Of a stretch of DNA of 8,464 nucleotides, positions 1 to 6,468 are shown piece by piece. The notes below the pieces were generated by a model that was not told the DNA's origin, did not search any database, and saw only the letters and a list, made by a program, of their open reading frames with translations. This DNA comes from Candidatus Heimdallarchaeota archaeon (GTDB lineage Archaea > Asgardarchaeota > Heimdallarchaeia > Heimdallarchaeales > Kariarchaeaceae): assembly GCA_022574115.1 (NCBI GenBank), contig JACZSS010000080.1, positions 1 to 8,464 of the forward strand, given 5' to 3'. How positions within the stretch are numbered: the stretch's first letter is position 1; each line of letters opens with the position of its first letter. The position numbers and the translations under genes were made by a program.

Positions 1-2055
1 AGAATCGAAGCGCTTAATGTAATTGGGCAAGCTCAAATTGATGCTTTAAAGGGAATTGATGAAGAGGATGAAGAGGATGAACACGAAAATACTGACGAAC
101 AGCGTCCAGATAAAGATGATGAAGAGGTAGGTTTTGAAGTAAAAGATCTAGATATAATACCAGATATAATTATGGACCTTGGAGATTCGAATATCATACG
201 AAACCGCCATAACTCTCCCATTCACGATCAATATGGTTTATTCAATACCCGCAATGAACCATTTGATAATGCAGATGTAAGATGGGCACTAAACTTGGCA
301 ATTGACCATGATGCAATCAATGATAGGCAACTTGAGATGTGGGGATTAGGTAATTCAGATCGACGATTTGTAGATTACGAATATTCATTTTATACTGAAG
401 AAACACCGTTTGTTAACGAAAGAACCGATTTCTTTAGGCAAGATCTAGCCCTTGCAAATAAAATACTTGAAGAAGAAGGATTTCCAATCATAAATGAGCA
501 ACGATTTGGCTTGGAATCGATCGATCTAGTTACCATAGCTTCCATTGGTTATAATGATTATGTAGATTTAATTATCTCAGATCTTGGCGCGCTTGGAATT
601 GGTGTTAATCTGATTGAAGTGGATTCTGCTAGTTGGCTAAATCGACTGGATGATGATGACTATGATATAATTATTGTTAATTTTCGAAAAGGTTCACCTC
701 CGTTTGCAGGTGCACAAGCAGGTTTACTTAGTGGGGATGGACAATTTAATTTGGGAACTTTTAGTAATGTTGAAATTGATTCCTTGTATCAATCAGCCAA
801 AGGAACTCCAATTGGGAATGAAGCTGCGGAAGACTACAACCTAATCGCGGATAAATTTAAAGATTTAACCCCATTCTTACTCATTGATAGTTGGGGATCC
901 ATGTCTCATATCAGGAGGAAATTAACGCGGTGGGTCGAGGTTGAAGTTGATTTAAGTCTAAAATTTACATATCAAACGCCTCCATCTAGTTTACAAACGA
1001 TTACAATCAAAACGGATGAAGGTATAATATATGCCAATCAAGCTGAATTGTTAATTACAGCCAGAAATTCGACAGATATAGATCTTGAAATCACCATAGC
1101 TCCATCTCTTACGGATCTTCACAGTGAAATAATAATTGACGGTAACGAAATTCGAACTTATGAAATCGTTCCTGCAAATAAAGAAAAGAATTACAGTTTG
1201 CAATTATTTGTCAGATTAGATTCGGAGGTTAACTTCGAAAAAATCCGATTAACTAAGTATACGCATCAAAACAGTACATTAAGGAATATGGAATTTGATT
1301 CTGACGATATTTTACAATTTATAAAATTTGATCTAAAAGGTTCAACTAAGTTCATCATTAGTGAAGGGAAAATAAGGATTAGTGATCCATTTGTGGTCGG
1401 AAATCTTTCTCCCGAAATGAGTTTTCTCGTCATAGCAATGATAATTGCAGGAATCTATATTTTCTTTCTCGTTGAACAAATGAGTCATTCTATTACGAGA
1501 GAAGAATATGCAGTTGTTAATGTTAGGAGACTACGTTTGTTTGGCCCGGTAGTCAAAATACAAAGAGGTTCGGATATCCGAGGAAAATTAATATCAATAA
1601 AATCAAAGGAGGAAATTTTGGATTTGTATCGGTATTTGATTCAACATCCAGGCTATCACAGCATTAGAGACTTACAAAAAGAATTGCAATATCCAGTTTC
1701 TGGTTTGTTATATCATCATTTAAACCAATTATTCATTGCAAAAACAATTTCAAAAGCGCAGACTGAGAAATATGGATATCCTGTGGGACAAGAACCTGAT
1801 CAAATTCAAACCTCATTAGAGTATATTAACAACATACAGCAGGTGCTACCTCGAAAAATTCTAATTGGGATAACTGCTTTTATTCTTGGATCTGGATTGT
1901 TTATCTATTCAGCACTCGATATTACTAATAGGGTTATAGCGAATATAGGAGCATTAATTATCTATTTCATCGCAATTCTGCAACTTAGATCAGGATTAAA
2001 TAAGGTAAATTCTCTCCAATTACCGGATAAAATCGATAGATCAAAGATTGTTTAA
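1..2055 (+). CDS. Solute-binding protein (SBP_bac_5-like) fused to membrane helices and a cytoplasmic winged helix; 5' end outside window
   Basis: The frame is open from base 1, so the gene starts upstream; the ATG at 172 is internal. Residues are numbered from base 1. Around 81-107 (FNTRNEPFDNADVRWAL, then AIDHDAI) is the signature of the peptide/nickel-type solute-binding family, whose C-terminal lobe runs to about 310. A beta-rich stalk (about 320-465) follows. TM1 is about 473-491. A basic stretch then leads into a winged helix (about 535-597: a HPGYHSIRDLQKEL helix-turn-helix, then SGLLYHHLNQL as recognition helix). TM2 is about 620-640 and TM3 645-663, followed by a basic tail. The positive-inside rule puts the solute-binding domain outside and the winged helix in the cytoplasm. 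I infer a one-component regulator that senses an extracellular ligand, probably an oligopeptide. Bacterial SgrR also joins a DNA-binding domain to this fold, but it is cytosolic and has the opposite order. No transporter permease genes are visible nearby. Confidence 0.8.
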   Translation, partial: RIEALNVIGQAQIDALKGIDEEDEEDEHENTDEQRPDKDDEEVGFEVKDLDIIPDIIMDLGDSNIIRNRHNSPIHDQYGLFNTRNEPFDNADVRWALNLAIDHDAINDRQLEMWGLGNSDRRFVDYEYSFYTEETPFVNERTDFFRQDLALANKILEEEGFPIINEQRFGLESIDLVTIASIGYNDYVDLIISDLGALGIGVNLIEVDSASWLNRLDDDDYDIIIVNFRKGSPPFAGAQAGLLSGDGQFNLGTFSNVEIDSLYQSAKGTPIGNEAAEDYNLIADKFKDLTPFLLIDSWGSMSHIRRKLTRWVEVEVDLSLKFTYQTPPSSLQTITIKTDEGIIYANQAELLITARNSTDIDLEITIAPSLTDLHSEIIIDGNEIRTYEIVPANKEKNYSLQLFVRLDSEVNFEKIRLTKYTHQNSTLRNMEFDSDDILQFIKFDLKGSTKFIISEGKIRISDPFVVGNLSPEMSFLVIAMIIAGIYIFFLVEQMSHSITREEYAVVNVRRLRLFGPVVKIQRGSDIRGKLISIKSKEEILDLYRYLIQHPGYHSIRDLQKELQYPVSGLLYHHLNQLFIAKTISKAQTEKYGYPVGQEPDQIQTSLEYINNIQQVLPRKILIGITAFILGSGLFIYSALDITNRVIANIGALIIYFIAILQLRSGLNKVNSLQLPDKIDRSKIV
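58..81 (+). repeat. Short tandem GATGAAGAG repeat coding an acidic tract
   Basis: Two full copies of GATGAAGAG (58-66, 67-75) and a partial GATGAA (76-81) encode DEEDEEDE. They open an Asp/Glu-rich segment reaching about base 129, inside the solute-binding domain of the surrounding gene. The tract is low-complexity and probably a flexible surface loop between the strands that precede the FNTRNEPF motif. Confidence 0.7.
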
Positions 2056-2204
2056 CATTTAAGACTTCAATCCGTCCAGAGACCCGTGAATAAATTTAAG
2101 TAATTCTCAAGTGATAGGTTTGATTAGTTCAGCTTCAACAGCAAGATAGGGTTACTTTATCTGTAGTTTCTTTCGTTTGGTGAGGATTAAGGAGCGGATA
2201 GCTA

Positions 2205-2441
2205 TTAATAATGAAACCCAAAAAGAGAATAGAAATGACGCTCCCATTCGATTGATTGACAGGATAAGGATAAAGACCTTATACTTCTTTTTCTTCGCTT
2301 TTCCAAAAAGTCCAAGTAATTGGGAATTTGATCCTCCGTGAGCAATGATACACATTTCCGAAACGAGTCGATCAGATCCAAGAGGAAATCGAAAAAGTCA
2401 TTATAACCAATTTCATCAAAATCAATACCAGGAGGTTGCAT
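2205..2441 (-). CDS. Doubtful small protein, possibly frameshifted into a membrane helix
   Basis: An ATG at 2441 opens a 78-codon minus-strand frame, unrecognised. Its first ~50 residues look protein-like: acidic and amphipathic (DFDEIGYNDFFDFLLDLID, then LTEDQIPNYLDFLEKRRKR). The last ~25 residues look poor. The neighbouring frame, ending at 2152, encodes KYKVFILILSINRMGASF followed by more hydrophobic residues and a basic end. A single missing base in the T5 run at 2288-2292 (A5 on the coding strand) would join the two into a protein of about 97 residues, with an acidic helix, one membrane segment and a basic tail. A TATA-like box lies about 45 bases upstream on the same strand. No Shine-Dalgarno sequence is seen. 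It may equally be chance open frame in an intergenic region. Confidence 0.25.
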   Translation of the reverse strand: MQPPGIDFDEIGYNDFFDFLLDLIDSFRKCVSLLTEDQIPNYLDFLEKRRKRSIRSLSLSCQSIEWERHFYSLFGFHY

Positions 2442-2481
2442 ACTATCCAAGGTGTCAGGTTTACGACATAAGTCAATAACA

Positions 2482-2489
2482 TTTTATAA
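2482..2489 (-). promoter_or_regulatory. TATA-like box for the doubtful minus-strand small ORF
   Basis: Read on the minus strand, this is TTATAAAA within GAAATTATAAAAT. A start about 25 bases downstream falls near 2458, giving a leader of roughly 17 bases before the ATG at 2441. In AT-rich DNA such boxes arise easily by chance. Confidence 0.25.
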
Positions 2490-2502
2490 TTTCAAATCAT
2501 CC

Positions 2503-2512
2503 TTTATAAATA
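2503..2512 (+). promoter_or_regulatory. Probable archaeal TATA box of radA
   Basis: TTTATAAATA matches the archaeal TATA consensus and is preceded by CC. Transcription would begin about 25 bases later, near 2535, leaving a 5' leader of about 70 bases before the ATG at 2605. It is the best TATA match between the upstream gene and radA. Confidence 0.5.
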
Positions 2513-2591
2513 ATATGTGAGCCCGTTGCTACCGAGTTTCAGTTTCAATAATGTCTGTTTAGACTTTAAATGCTAATACCTTAGATTTAAT

Positions 2592-2595
2592 GAGG
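2592..2595 (+). promoter_or_regulatory. Shine-Dalgarno-like GAGG deciding the radA start
   Basis: GAGG lies 9 bases upstream of the ATG at 2605. The ATG at 2590 overlaps this motif and has no ribosome-binding sequence of its own, so the shorter 438-residue product starting MTTETIEL is favoured. Confidence 0.45.
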
Positions 2596-2604
2596 ATACA
2601 CAGT

Positions 2605-3921
2605 ATGACAACTGAAACTATTGAGCTACCACCCCTAGAGGGGGAGACCGATGACGACTTGGTTTTAGAAGAAATCAAGGAAACCAAAGATAAGAAAAAA
2701 CTAGATAAACCCAAGAAAGTGGTAAGTATCGACTCTCCTGAAGAGATGTTACTAACTGACGTTCCTGGTTTAGGACCAAAAACTGCGAAAATATTAGCAG
2801 ATTATGGTATCATGGACCCGGCACAATTAATGCAATTACCATTAAGTGTCTTTGATGAAATTGGAATTAGCCGCATAATGGCCAAGAAAAATCGAAGTGC
2901 AATTGTTGAACTTTTCCCAGCTTTGTATGGAGAATTTCAAGAATCACTTAGTCTTGAAGATATTGAAGGCATCGGACCCACAACTGCAAAAGCTCTGCGT
3001 GAAAAAGGGATGAATTTTCGTTTTATGGAAACGACTCCTATAAGGGAATTGGAGCAAATCTATGGCATCACTCCTAGTGCGGCTCAAAAATATCAAGCTT
3101 TTATCTCTGAAACAAGAGGCGGATGGTTTACAAACGCATACTCATTTATGACTGAACAGAAAAATAAGGAGGCTTTTACTTTTGGCGCTGATAGCATCGA
3201 TATGGCAATGAGCATTCCCGAAATTGGCAAAAGCGGGATAATTTCCGGTGAAACATATGAATTTTTTGGAGCTTTCCGTTCAGGTAAATCGCAGATTTGT
3301 CATCAACTAGGCATTACCGTTCAATTACCTCTAGAATTGGGTGGATTGGGTAAGAAAGCGATTTATCTTGACACTGAAGGTACTTTCTCTCCCACTCGAT
3401 TAATACATATGATAACTCGATTAAAACGAGAAAAGGGTTGGGACAAGGACAGCAAGGATATTTTAACTGATATTATGTATGCTCGAGTCAAAAATAGTGA
3501 TAGTCAACAAGCTATAGTGTACAAGCTCCTAGATTTCTTAGGAGAGCATCTTGGAGAATATGGCGTCTTAATCATCGACTCTATTTCCGCGCACTTCAGA
3601 GCTGAATATTCAGGACGAGGAACTCTGGCAGAAAGACAACAAACTCTTAACAGTCATCTTAGTATCCTCCACCGAATTGCGGACACATACGGGTTGGCCA
3701 TTGTCGTCACGAATCAAGTGCAGGCTAATCCGGCGCAATTCTTCGGTGATCCCACAAAAGCCGTAGGTGGCAATATTATGGGTCATTGGGCAGGTACGCG
3801 AGTATATCTAAGAAAATCGAAAGGTGAAAAACGAGTCTTTCGTATCTTTGACTCGCCTGTACTTCCCGAATTAGAAACAGTATTCGAGATAACTGAAGAA
3901 GGCGTAGTTTCTTCCGAATGA
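2605..3921 (+). CDS. radA: RadA recombinase (archaeal Rad51/RecA family) with two tandem HhH modules
   Basis: RadA forms ATP-dependent filaments on single-stranded DNA and carries out strand exchange in homologous recombination. Numbering is from ATG 2605 (438 residues). An Asp/Glu- and Lys-rich leader (1-45) is followed by HhH 1 (53-64, VPGLGPKTAKIL), HhH 2 (120-135, IEGIGPTTAKALREKG), the FxxA polymerisation motif FTNA (175-178), Walker A GAFRSGKS (222-229), DTEGTF with the catalytic Glu (256-261), Walker B VLIID (321-325), loop L1 around YSGRGTLAERQQ (335-346) and loop L2 from NQVQANP to GGNIMGH (370-394). All core motifs are intact. Typical archaeal RadA is about 320-350 residues with one HhH module, so the leader and second module explain the extra length. 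The family assignment is secure. A paralogue such as RadB is unlikely, because the N-terminal module, FxxA and both DNA-binding loops are present. It appears to be a single-gene unit. Confidence 0.95.
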   Translation: MTTETIELPPLEGETDDDLVLEEIKETKDKKKLDKPKKVVSIDSPEEMLLTDVPGLGPKTAKILADYGIMDPAQLMQLPLSVFDEIGISRIMAKKNRSAIVELFPALYGEFQESLSLEDIEGIGPTTAKALREKGMNFRFMETTPIRELEQIYGITPSAAQKYQAFISETRGGWFTNAYSFMTEQKNKEAFTFGADSIDMAMSIPEIGKSGIISGETYEFFGAFRSGKSQICHQLGITVQLPLELGGLGKKAIYLDTEGTFSPTRLIHMITRLKREKGWDKDSKDILTDIMYARVKNSDSQQAIVYKLLDFLGEHLGEYGVLIIDSISAHFRAEYSGRGTLAERQQTLNSHLSILHRIADTYGLAIVVTNQVQANPAQFFGDPTKAVGGNIMGHWAGTRVYLRKSKGEKRVFRIFDSPVLPELETVFEITEEGVVSSE

Positions 3922-4038
3922 TTGTTAAAGTCTTGAAATTAAAATTGTGTAATTCTCAACAAAATCATCTTCCTAATTTGATCAAATCCAAAAAAAATTG
4001 ATATCAAGGTTAAGTTTCGACCATTGTTGAATTAATAC

Positions 4039-4067
4039 TTGCTTGTCAATTATTACTTGACGAGCAA
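4039..4067 (+). other. Hairpin, 11-bp stem with 7-base loop, downstream of radA
   Basis: The left arm TTGCTTGTCAA (4039-4049) pairs with the right arm TTGACGAGCAA (4057-4067) around the loop TTATTAC. The one non-Watson-Crick position is T4044 against G4062, a G-U wobble in plus-strand RNA but an A-C mismatch in minus-strand RNA. That asymmetry favours a structure in the radA 3' region. No long U-tract follows, so it is not a classic intrinsic terminator. It could be a 3'-end processing or stability element, or a dyad protein-binding site. Confidence 0.45.
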
Positions 4068-4321
4068 TCAATCAACTTTCTTAATACCTATAACTAATCT
4101 TTACTAAATGTCTCCTCTAGATTTATTGACAATTACAAATCCACCTAAACTATCAGACATTCAAGAATGAAATGGTATAAATGTATTGTAAGTCGGAAAC
4201 CTGGTAAACTACGATAACGTCTCATTTTTGCTGCTGGATTGGGCATCACTCGCAAATATTGTTTATTCTAATATGTGTCTAAAATTGATCCTAATCCCTT
4301 CTCTCGATCCATATTCATTTA

Positions 4322-4337
4322 TTTGTTTTTATTTTTT
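4322..4337 (+). terminator. T-rich tract, candidate archaeal terminator for the plus strand
   Basis: The tract reads TTTGTTTTTATTTTTT. Archaeal RNA polymerase can terminate on U-rich runs without a hairpin. It lies about 400 bases past the radA stop, so a closer terminator may be used instead. In DNA this AT-rich the tract alone is weak evidence. Confidence 0.25.
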
Positions 4338-4402
4338 GGATTCAGTTTGCCGACGAATATGAAAATGTCGAATAAAGTAGAAAACCTATCCATTATTTAC
4401 CA

Positions 4403-4525
4403 TTAACGATTCTGCTTTTGTTTTCCTTGTCCTGTTTCTAACCAGTAGAAGAGTTCGAACAAAAGAGCAGAGAATGATACTATAATTGTTACAAAACCAA
4501 TTTGAATAGATGTTTGATCAAAATA
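4403..4525 (-). pseudogene. Startless 40-codon remnant resembling a small membrane protein
   Basis: Downstream of the M24 gene on the same strand, a frame of 40 codons encodes a hydrophobic helix (IGFVTIIVSFSALLFELFYW) followed by a polar, basic tail (LETGQGKQKQNR). This is the layout of a C-terminal membrane anchor. There is no ATG, GTG or TTG in frame. The frame is closed upstream by TGA at 4526-4528, beyond which an ATG (4544-4546) and a GTG (4556-4558) lie in the same phase. It could be a decayed gene, a sequencing-damaged small gene or a chance frame, since 40 open codons are not improbable. The function is unknown. Confidence 0.2.
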
Positions 4526-4577
4526 TCAGTTAGAATTTTGCCTCATCAAATTCTGCACAAAAACTTTAGAAGTTAGA

Positions 4578-5792
4578 TTATAACTCGACGCAAATCCATT
4601 TTTCTTGTCGTGGAACGATAAACTCGCATCCAGTGTCTGTTACAAGAATCATTTCCTCTAAAGATACCATACCATAGCTTTTCGTGGCCACATACAGTTC
4701 AAGTGTAAAGATATTACCCGCTTCCACTAACCCATTCGGCAACTCTCCATACTTCTCCCAGAGGGGACCTAGTAGCACTCCTCCGTCATGGGCTTTGGTC
4801 CCTATTTGGTGACCCAAAGCGTGCTGATATGGTTCATAGCCTTGACTAATAACATGATTTCTGGCAACTTTATCTACCGAATTACCGGTAACTCCCGGTT
4901 TGATATATTTTGAAGCCTTGAAAATAGCTTCTCTCACTGTTTTGAATGCATGTAGGAGTTCGAGCGGAATCTCTTCGTCTTTTCCAAAAAACCACATCCT
5001 TTGAATATCGGAGCAATAGCCGTGGAGTTTAACCCCAAAGTCATTGTGTAGTGAGTGTCCGTTTTTGATTTTATATTGCGAGGGACCCACATGACCAAAT
5101 TGCTTATCTGGACCAGCATCAACTGCTGGACATGAGTTTCTCTGCCATGATTCTGCAACTCCTTCAGTGTCCATTATTTGATGAAACATGATCTGAATTT
5201 CTTTCTCTGTCATATCTCTAGTGAATTTTGTTGTCATGGTATGATTAATTTTCTCAGTCAAAACGGCTGCGCTAGTAATTAATTCTATTTCAGTGGCAGT
5301 TTTCCGGCTTCGTACTTTTTGAACCAAATTTCGGGAACTCATAAATCGATCAGCGAAGTCTTTCAGGATCGAACTAAGTTTGACAAACATACCGTGACTC
5401 AACCCATCAGCCATCACATCATCATCAGAATAGTTCAACGCAATATTTTTTGGATTTAACTCCGTGATTTTTTCTCTTAATACCGCTGTTATTCCCTCGG
5501 TATAATCAATTACTTCATCCCAGACAGATTTATTCTTTTCAGCATCAGCATCAAAATTACCAACAATTGCAATTTTCTTGAACTCGTGCTTCTTGAAGAA
5601 GATAAAAGCAGATTCCCACACAATTTCACCACCTATCACTAGATTTTGAACTGGGTCTGGATTGGCATCCGTTTCTCGTACAAATGTAATCCAACATTCT
5701 ATTCCTAATTCAGACATCACAGCTGAAACTAACTCATGTTTCTCACTTACAATAGACAACAAAACATCTTTTGGGGTTTTGACTTTATTCAC
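4578..5792 (-). CDS. M24 family metallopeptidase (Xaa-Pro aminopeptidase/creatinase-like)
   Basis: Numbering is from GTG 5792 (404 residues). Residues about 1-160 form a creatinase-type N-terminal domain, including DPVQNLVIGGEIVWESAF; residues about 165-404 are the pita-bread catalytic domain. All five metal ligands expected of M24 enzymes are visible: Asp251 (NDFG), Asp262 (YCSDIQR), His328 (GHQIG), Glu365 (TLELY) and Glu379 (SLEEMILVT). The substrate-side histidines His234 and His324 (HALGH) are also present. It is therefore probably an active cytosolic two-metal enzyme releasing N-terminal residues, perhaps before proline, though the substrate cannot be read from sequence. No signal peptide is seen. 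A TTG at 5813 would add seven residues. GTG 5792 is preferred because it is a better start codon and lies about 30 bases from a TATA-like box. The thioredoxin-like gene precedes it on the same strand. Confidence 0.9.
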   Translation of the reverse strand: MNKVKTPKDVLLSIVSEKHELVSAVMSELGIECWITFVRETDANPDPVQNLVIGGEIVWESAFIFFKKHEFKKIAIVGNFDADAEKNKSVWDEVIDYTEGITAVLREKITELNPKNIALNYSDDDVMADGLSHGMFVKLSSILKDFADRFMSSRNLVQKVRSRKTATEIELITSAAVLTEKINHTMTTKFTRDMTEKEIQIMFHQIMDTEGVAESWQRNSCPAVDAGPDKQFGHVGPSQYKIKNGHSLHNDFGVKLHGYCSDIQRMWFFGKDEEIPLELLHAFKTVREAIFKASKYIKPGVTGNSVDKVARNHVISQGYEPYQHALGHQIGTKAHDGGVLLGPLWEKYGELPNGLVEAGNIFTLELYVATKSYGMVSLEEMILVTDTGCEFIVPRQEKWICVEL

Positions 5793-5819
5793 AAACGAAT
5801 TATTTGGACACAACTTAAG

Positions 5820-5832
5820 TAATTATTTTTTT
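5820..5832 (-). promoter_or_regulatory. TATA-like box upstream of the M24 peptidase
   Basis: The minus strand reads AAAAAAATAATTA. Initiation about 26 bases downstream falls near 5800, giving an almost leaderless message from GTG 5792. The box sits between the M24 and thioredoxin-like genes, so the pair may be separately transcribed despite being adjacent. The match is AT-rich and weak. Confidence 0.3.
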
Positions 5833-5846
5833 GACTGATAACTTTA

Positions 5847-6386
5847 TCAATTCTGGACCCATTTAATTGAGCAACCAAGAGCTTGAGTCCAAGGCATTGA
5901 AACTTTTTTTCCCTCAACCAACTCGGACACTGCTTGACGAAGATCATATCTTGTAATCTCATCGTGAAATTTAGGATTATCGTTTATCCTTCCATAATAC
6001 ACCAGTTTTCGCTCTTCATTGTAAAGATAAATTTCAGGTGTTCTCCCAGCGTTGTATTTCTTTGCAACTTCCTGAGTTTTATCTCTAAGATACGGAAAAT
6101 TAAACTTCTTTTCTTCGGCCCTTTTGACCATATTGTCAAAACTATCTGTTGGATAGGTTACCTCGTCATTGGGATTGATTGCAACTAACTGAAAGCCTTG
6201 GTCTCCAAAGTCTGATTGAATTTGTACAAATTCTCGCTCACTGGCAATAACATATGGGCAATGATTACAACTGAACATAATCGCCAAATATTTCTTATCC
6301 GCAAAATTCTTCAAGGAATATGTGTTTCCATCTACTCCTTGCAGGTTAAAATCAATAGGGCTCGAACCAAGCTCCATAGTGGACAT
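5847..6386 (-). CDS. Thioredoxin-fold peroxiredoxin-like protein (AhpC/TSA-related, CNHC motif)
   Basis: This 179-residue protein has the thioredoxin/AhpC-TSA fold. An N-terminal SSPIDFNLQGVDGNTYSL strand-turn region comes first, then the redox motif CNHC at Cys40-Cys43 within FSCNHCPYV, then a long insert. Thr116-Pro117 (GRTPEIYLY) is the cis-proline that faces the active site, and the C-terminal signature LGCSIKW holds a third cysteine, Cys172. This combination is typical of the stand-alone thioredoxin-family proteins often called peroxiredoxin-like. The biochemical role, whether thiol-disulfide reductase or peroxidase, is not settled for that group. No signal peptide is visible, so it is probably cytosolic. 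It lies upstream of the M24 peptidase on the same strand, and divergent from the gene at 6469. An AATATTAA sequence near 6412-6420 could be its TATA box, with a short leader. Confidence 0.9.
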   Translation of the reverse strand: MSTMELGSSPIDFNLQGVDGNTYSLKNFADKKYLAIMFSCNHCPYVIASEREFVQIQSDFGDQGFQLVAINPNDEVTYPTDSFDNMVKRAEEKKFNFPYLRDKTQEVAKKYNAGRTPEIYLYNEERKLVYYGRINDNPKFHDEITRYDLRQAVSELVEGKKVSMPWTQALGCSIKWVQN

Positions 6387-6468
6387 AAACTTGATACAAT
6401 TTGAAGGAAAATTAATATTTCGGATTGACCGACTAAAAGAATAAGATGTATCTAGATTAAATTATCAG
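6387..6468. promoter_or_regulatory. Divergent intergenic promoter region
   Basis: These 82 bases separate the thioredoxin-like gene (minus) from the 340-residue gene (plus). On the minus strand AAATATTAATTTT (about 6410-6422) is a plausible TATA element about 30 bases from the ATG at 6386. On the plus strand only a weak AAAAGAATAAG (about 6435-6445) is suitably placed for a leaderless GTG start at 6469. No operator dyad was noticed. Confidence 0.3.

Larger units (their letters stand above)
3922..4577. other. Long intergenic region between convergent radA and M24 peptidase
   Basis: These 656 AT-rich bases carry no convincing gene. They contain a strong hairpin at 4039-4067, an A8 run at 3990-3997 (a U-tract for minus-strand transcripts), a T-rich tract at 4322-4337, and a startless hydrophobic minus-strand frame at 4403-4525. 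A GGTATAAATG sequence near 4174 resembles a TATA box, but only a 16-codon ORF overlaps it. No tRNA was found: the GTTCGAAC near 4453 has no flanking T-stem. Confidence 0.6.

Noticed and set aside
2535..2564. AGTTTCAGTTTC direct repeat and GTCT-GTTT-AGAC mini-hairpin in the radA leader as regulatory elements
   Set aside because: The stem is only four base pairs and the repeat six bases, well within chance, with no link to a known regulator site.
2100..3959. GTAATTCTCAA occurring after two genes (2100-2110 and 3949-3959) as a shared 3' element
   Set aside because: Several 11-base matches are expected by chance in this much AT-rich DNA, and the flanks show no similarity or structure.
4440..4475. 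GAGTTCGAAC as the T-loop of a tRNA
   Set aside because: The flanking bases do not form a T-stem, and no acceptor, D or anticodon arm lies at the right distance on either strand.
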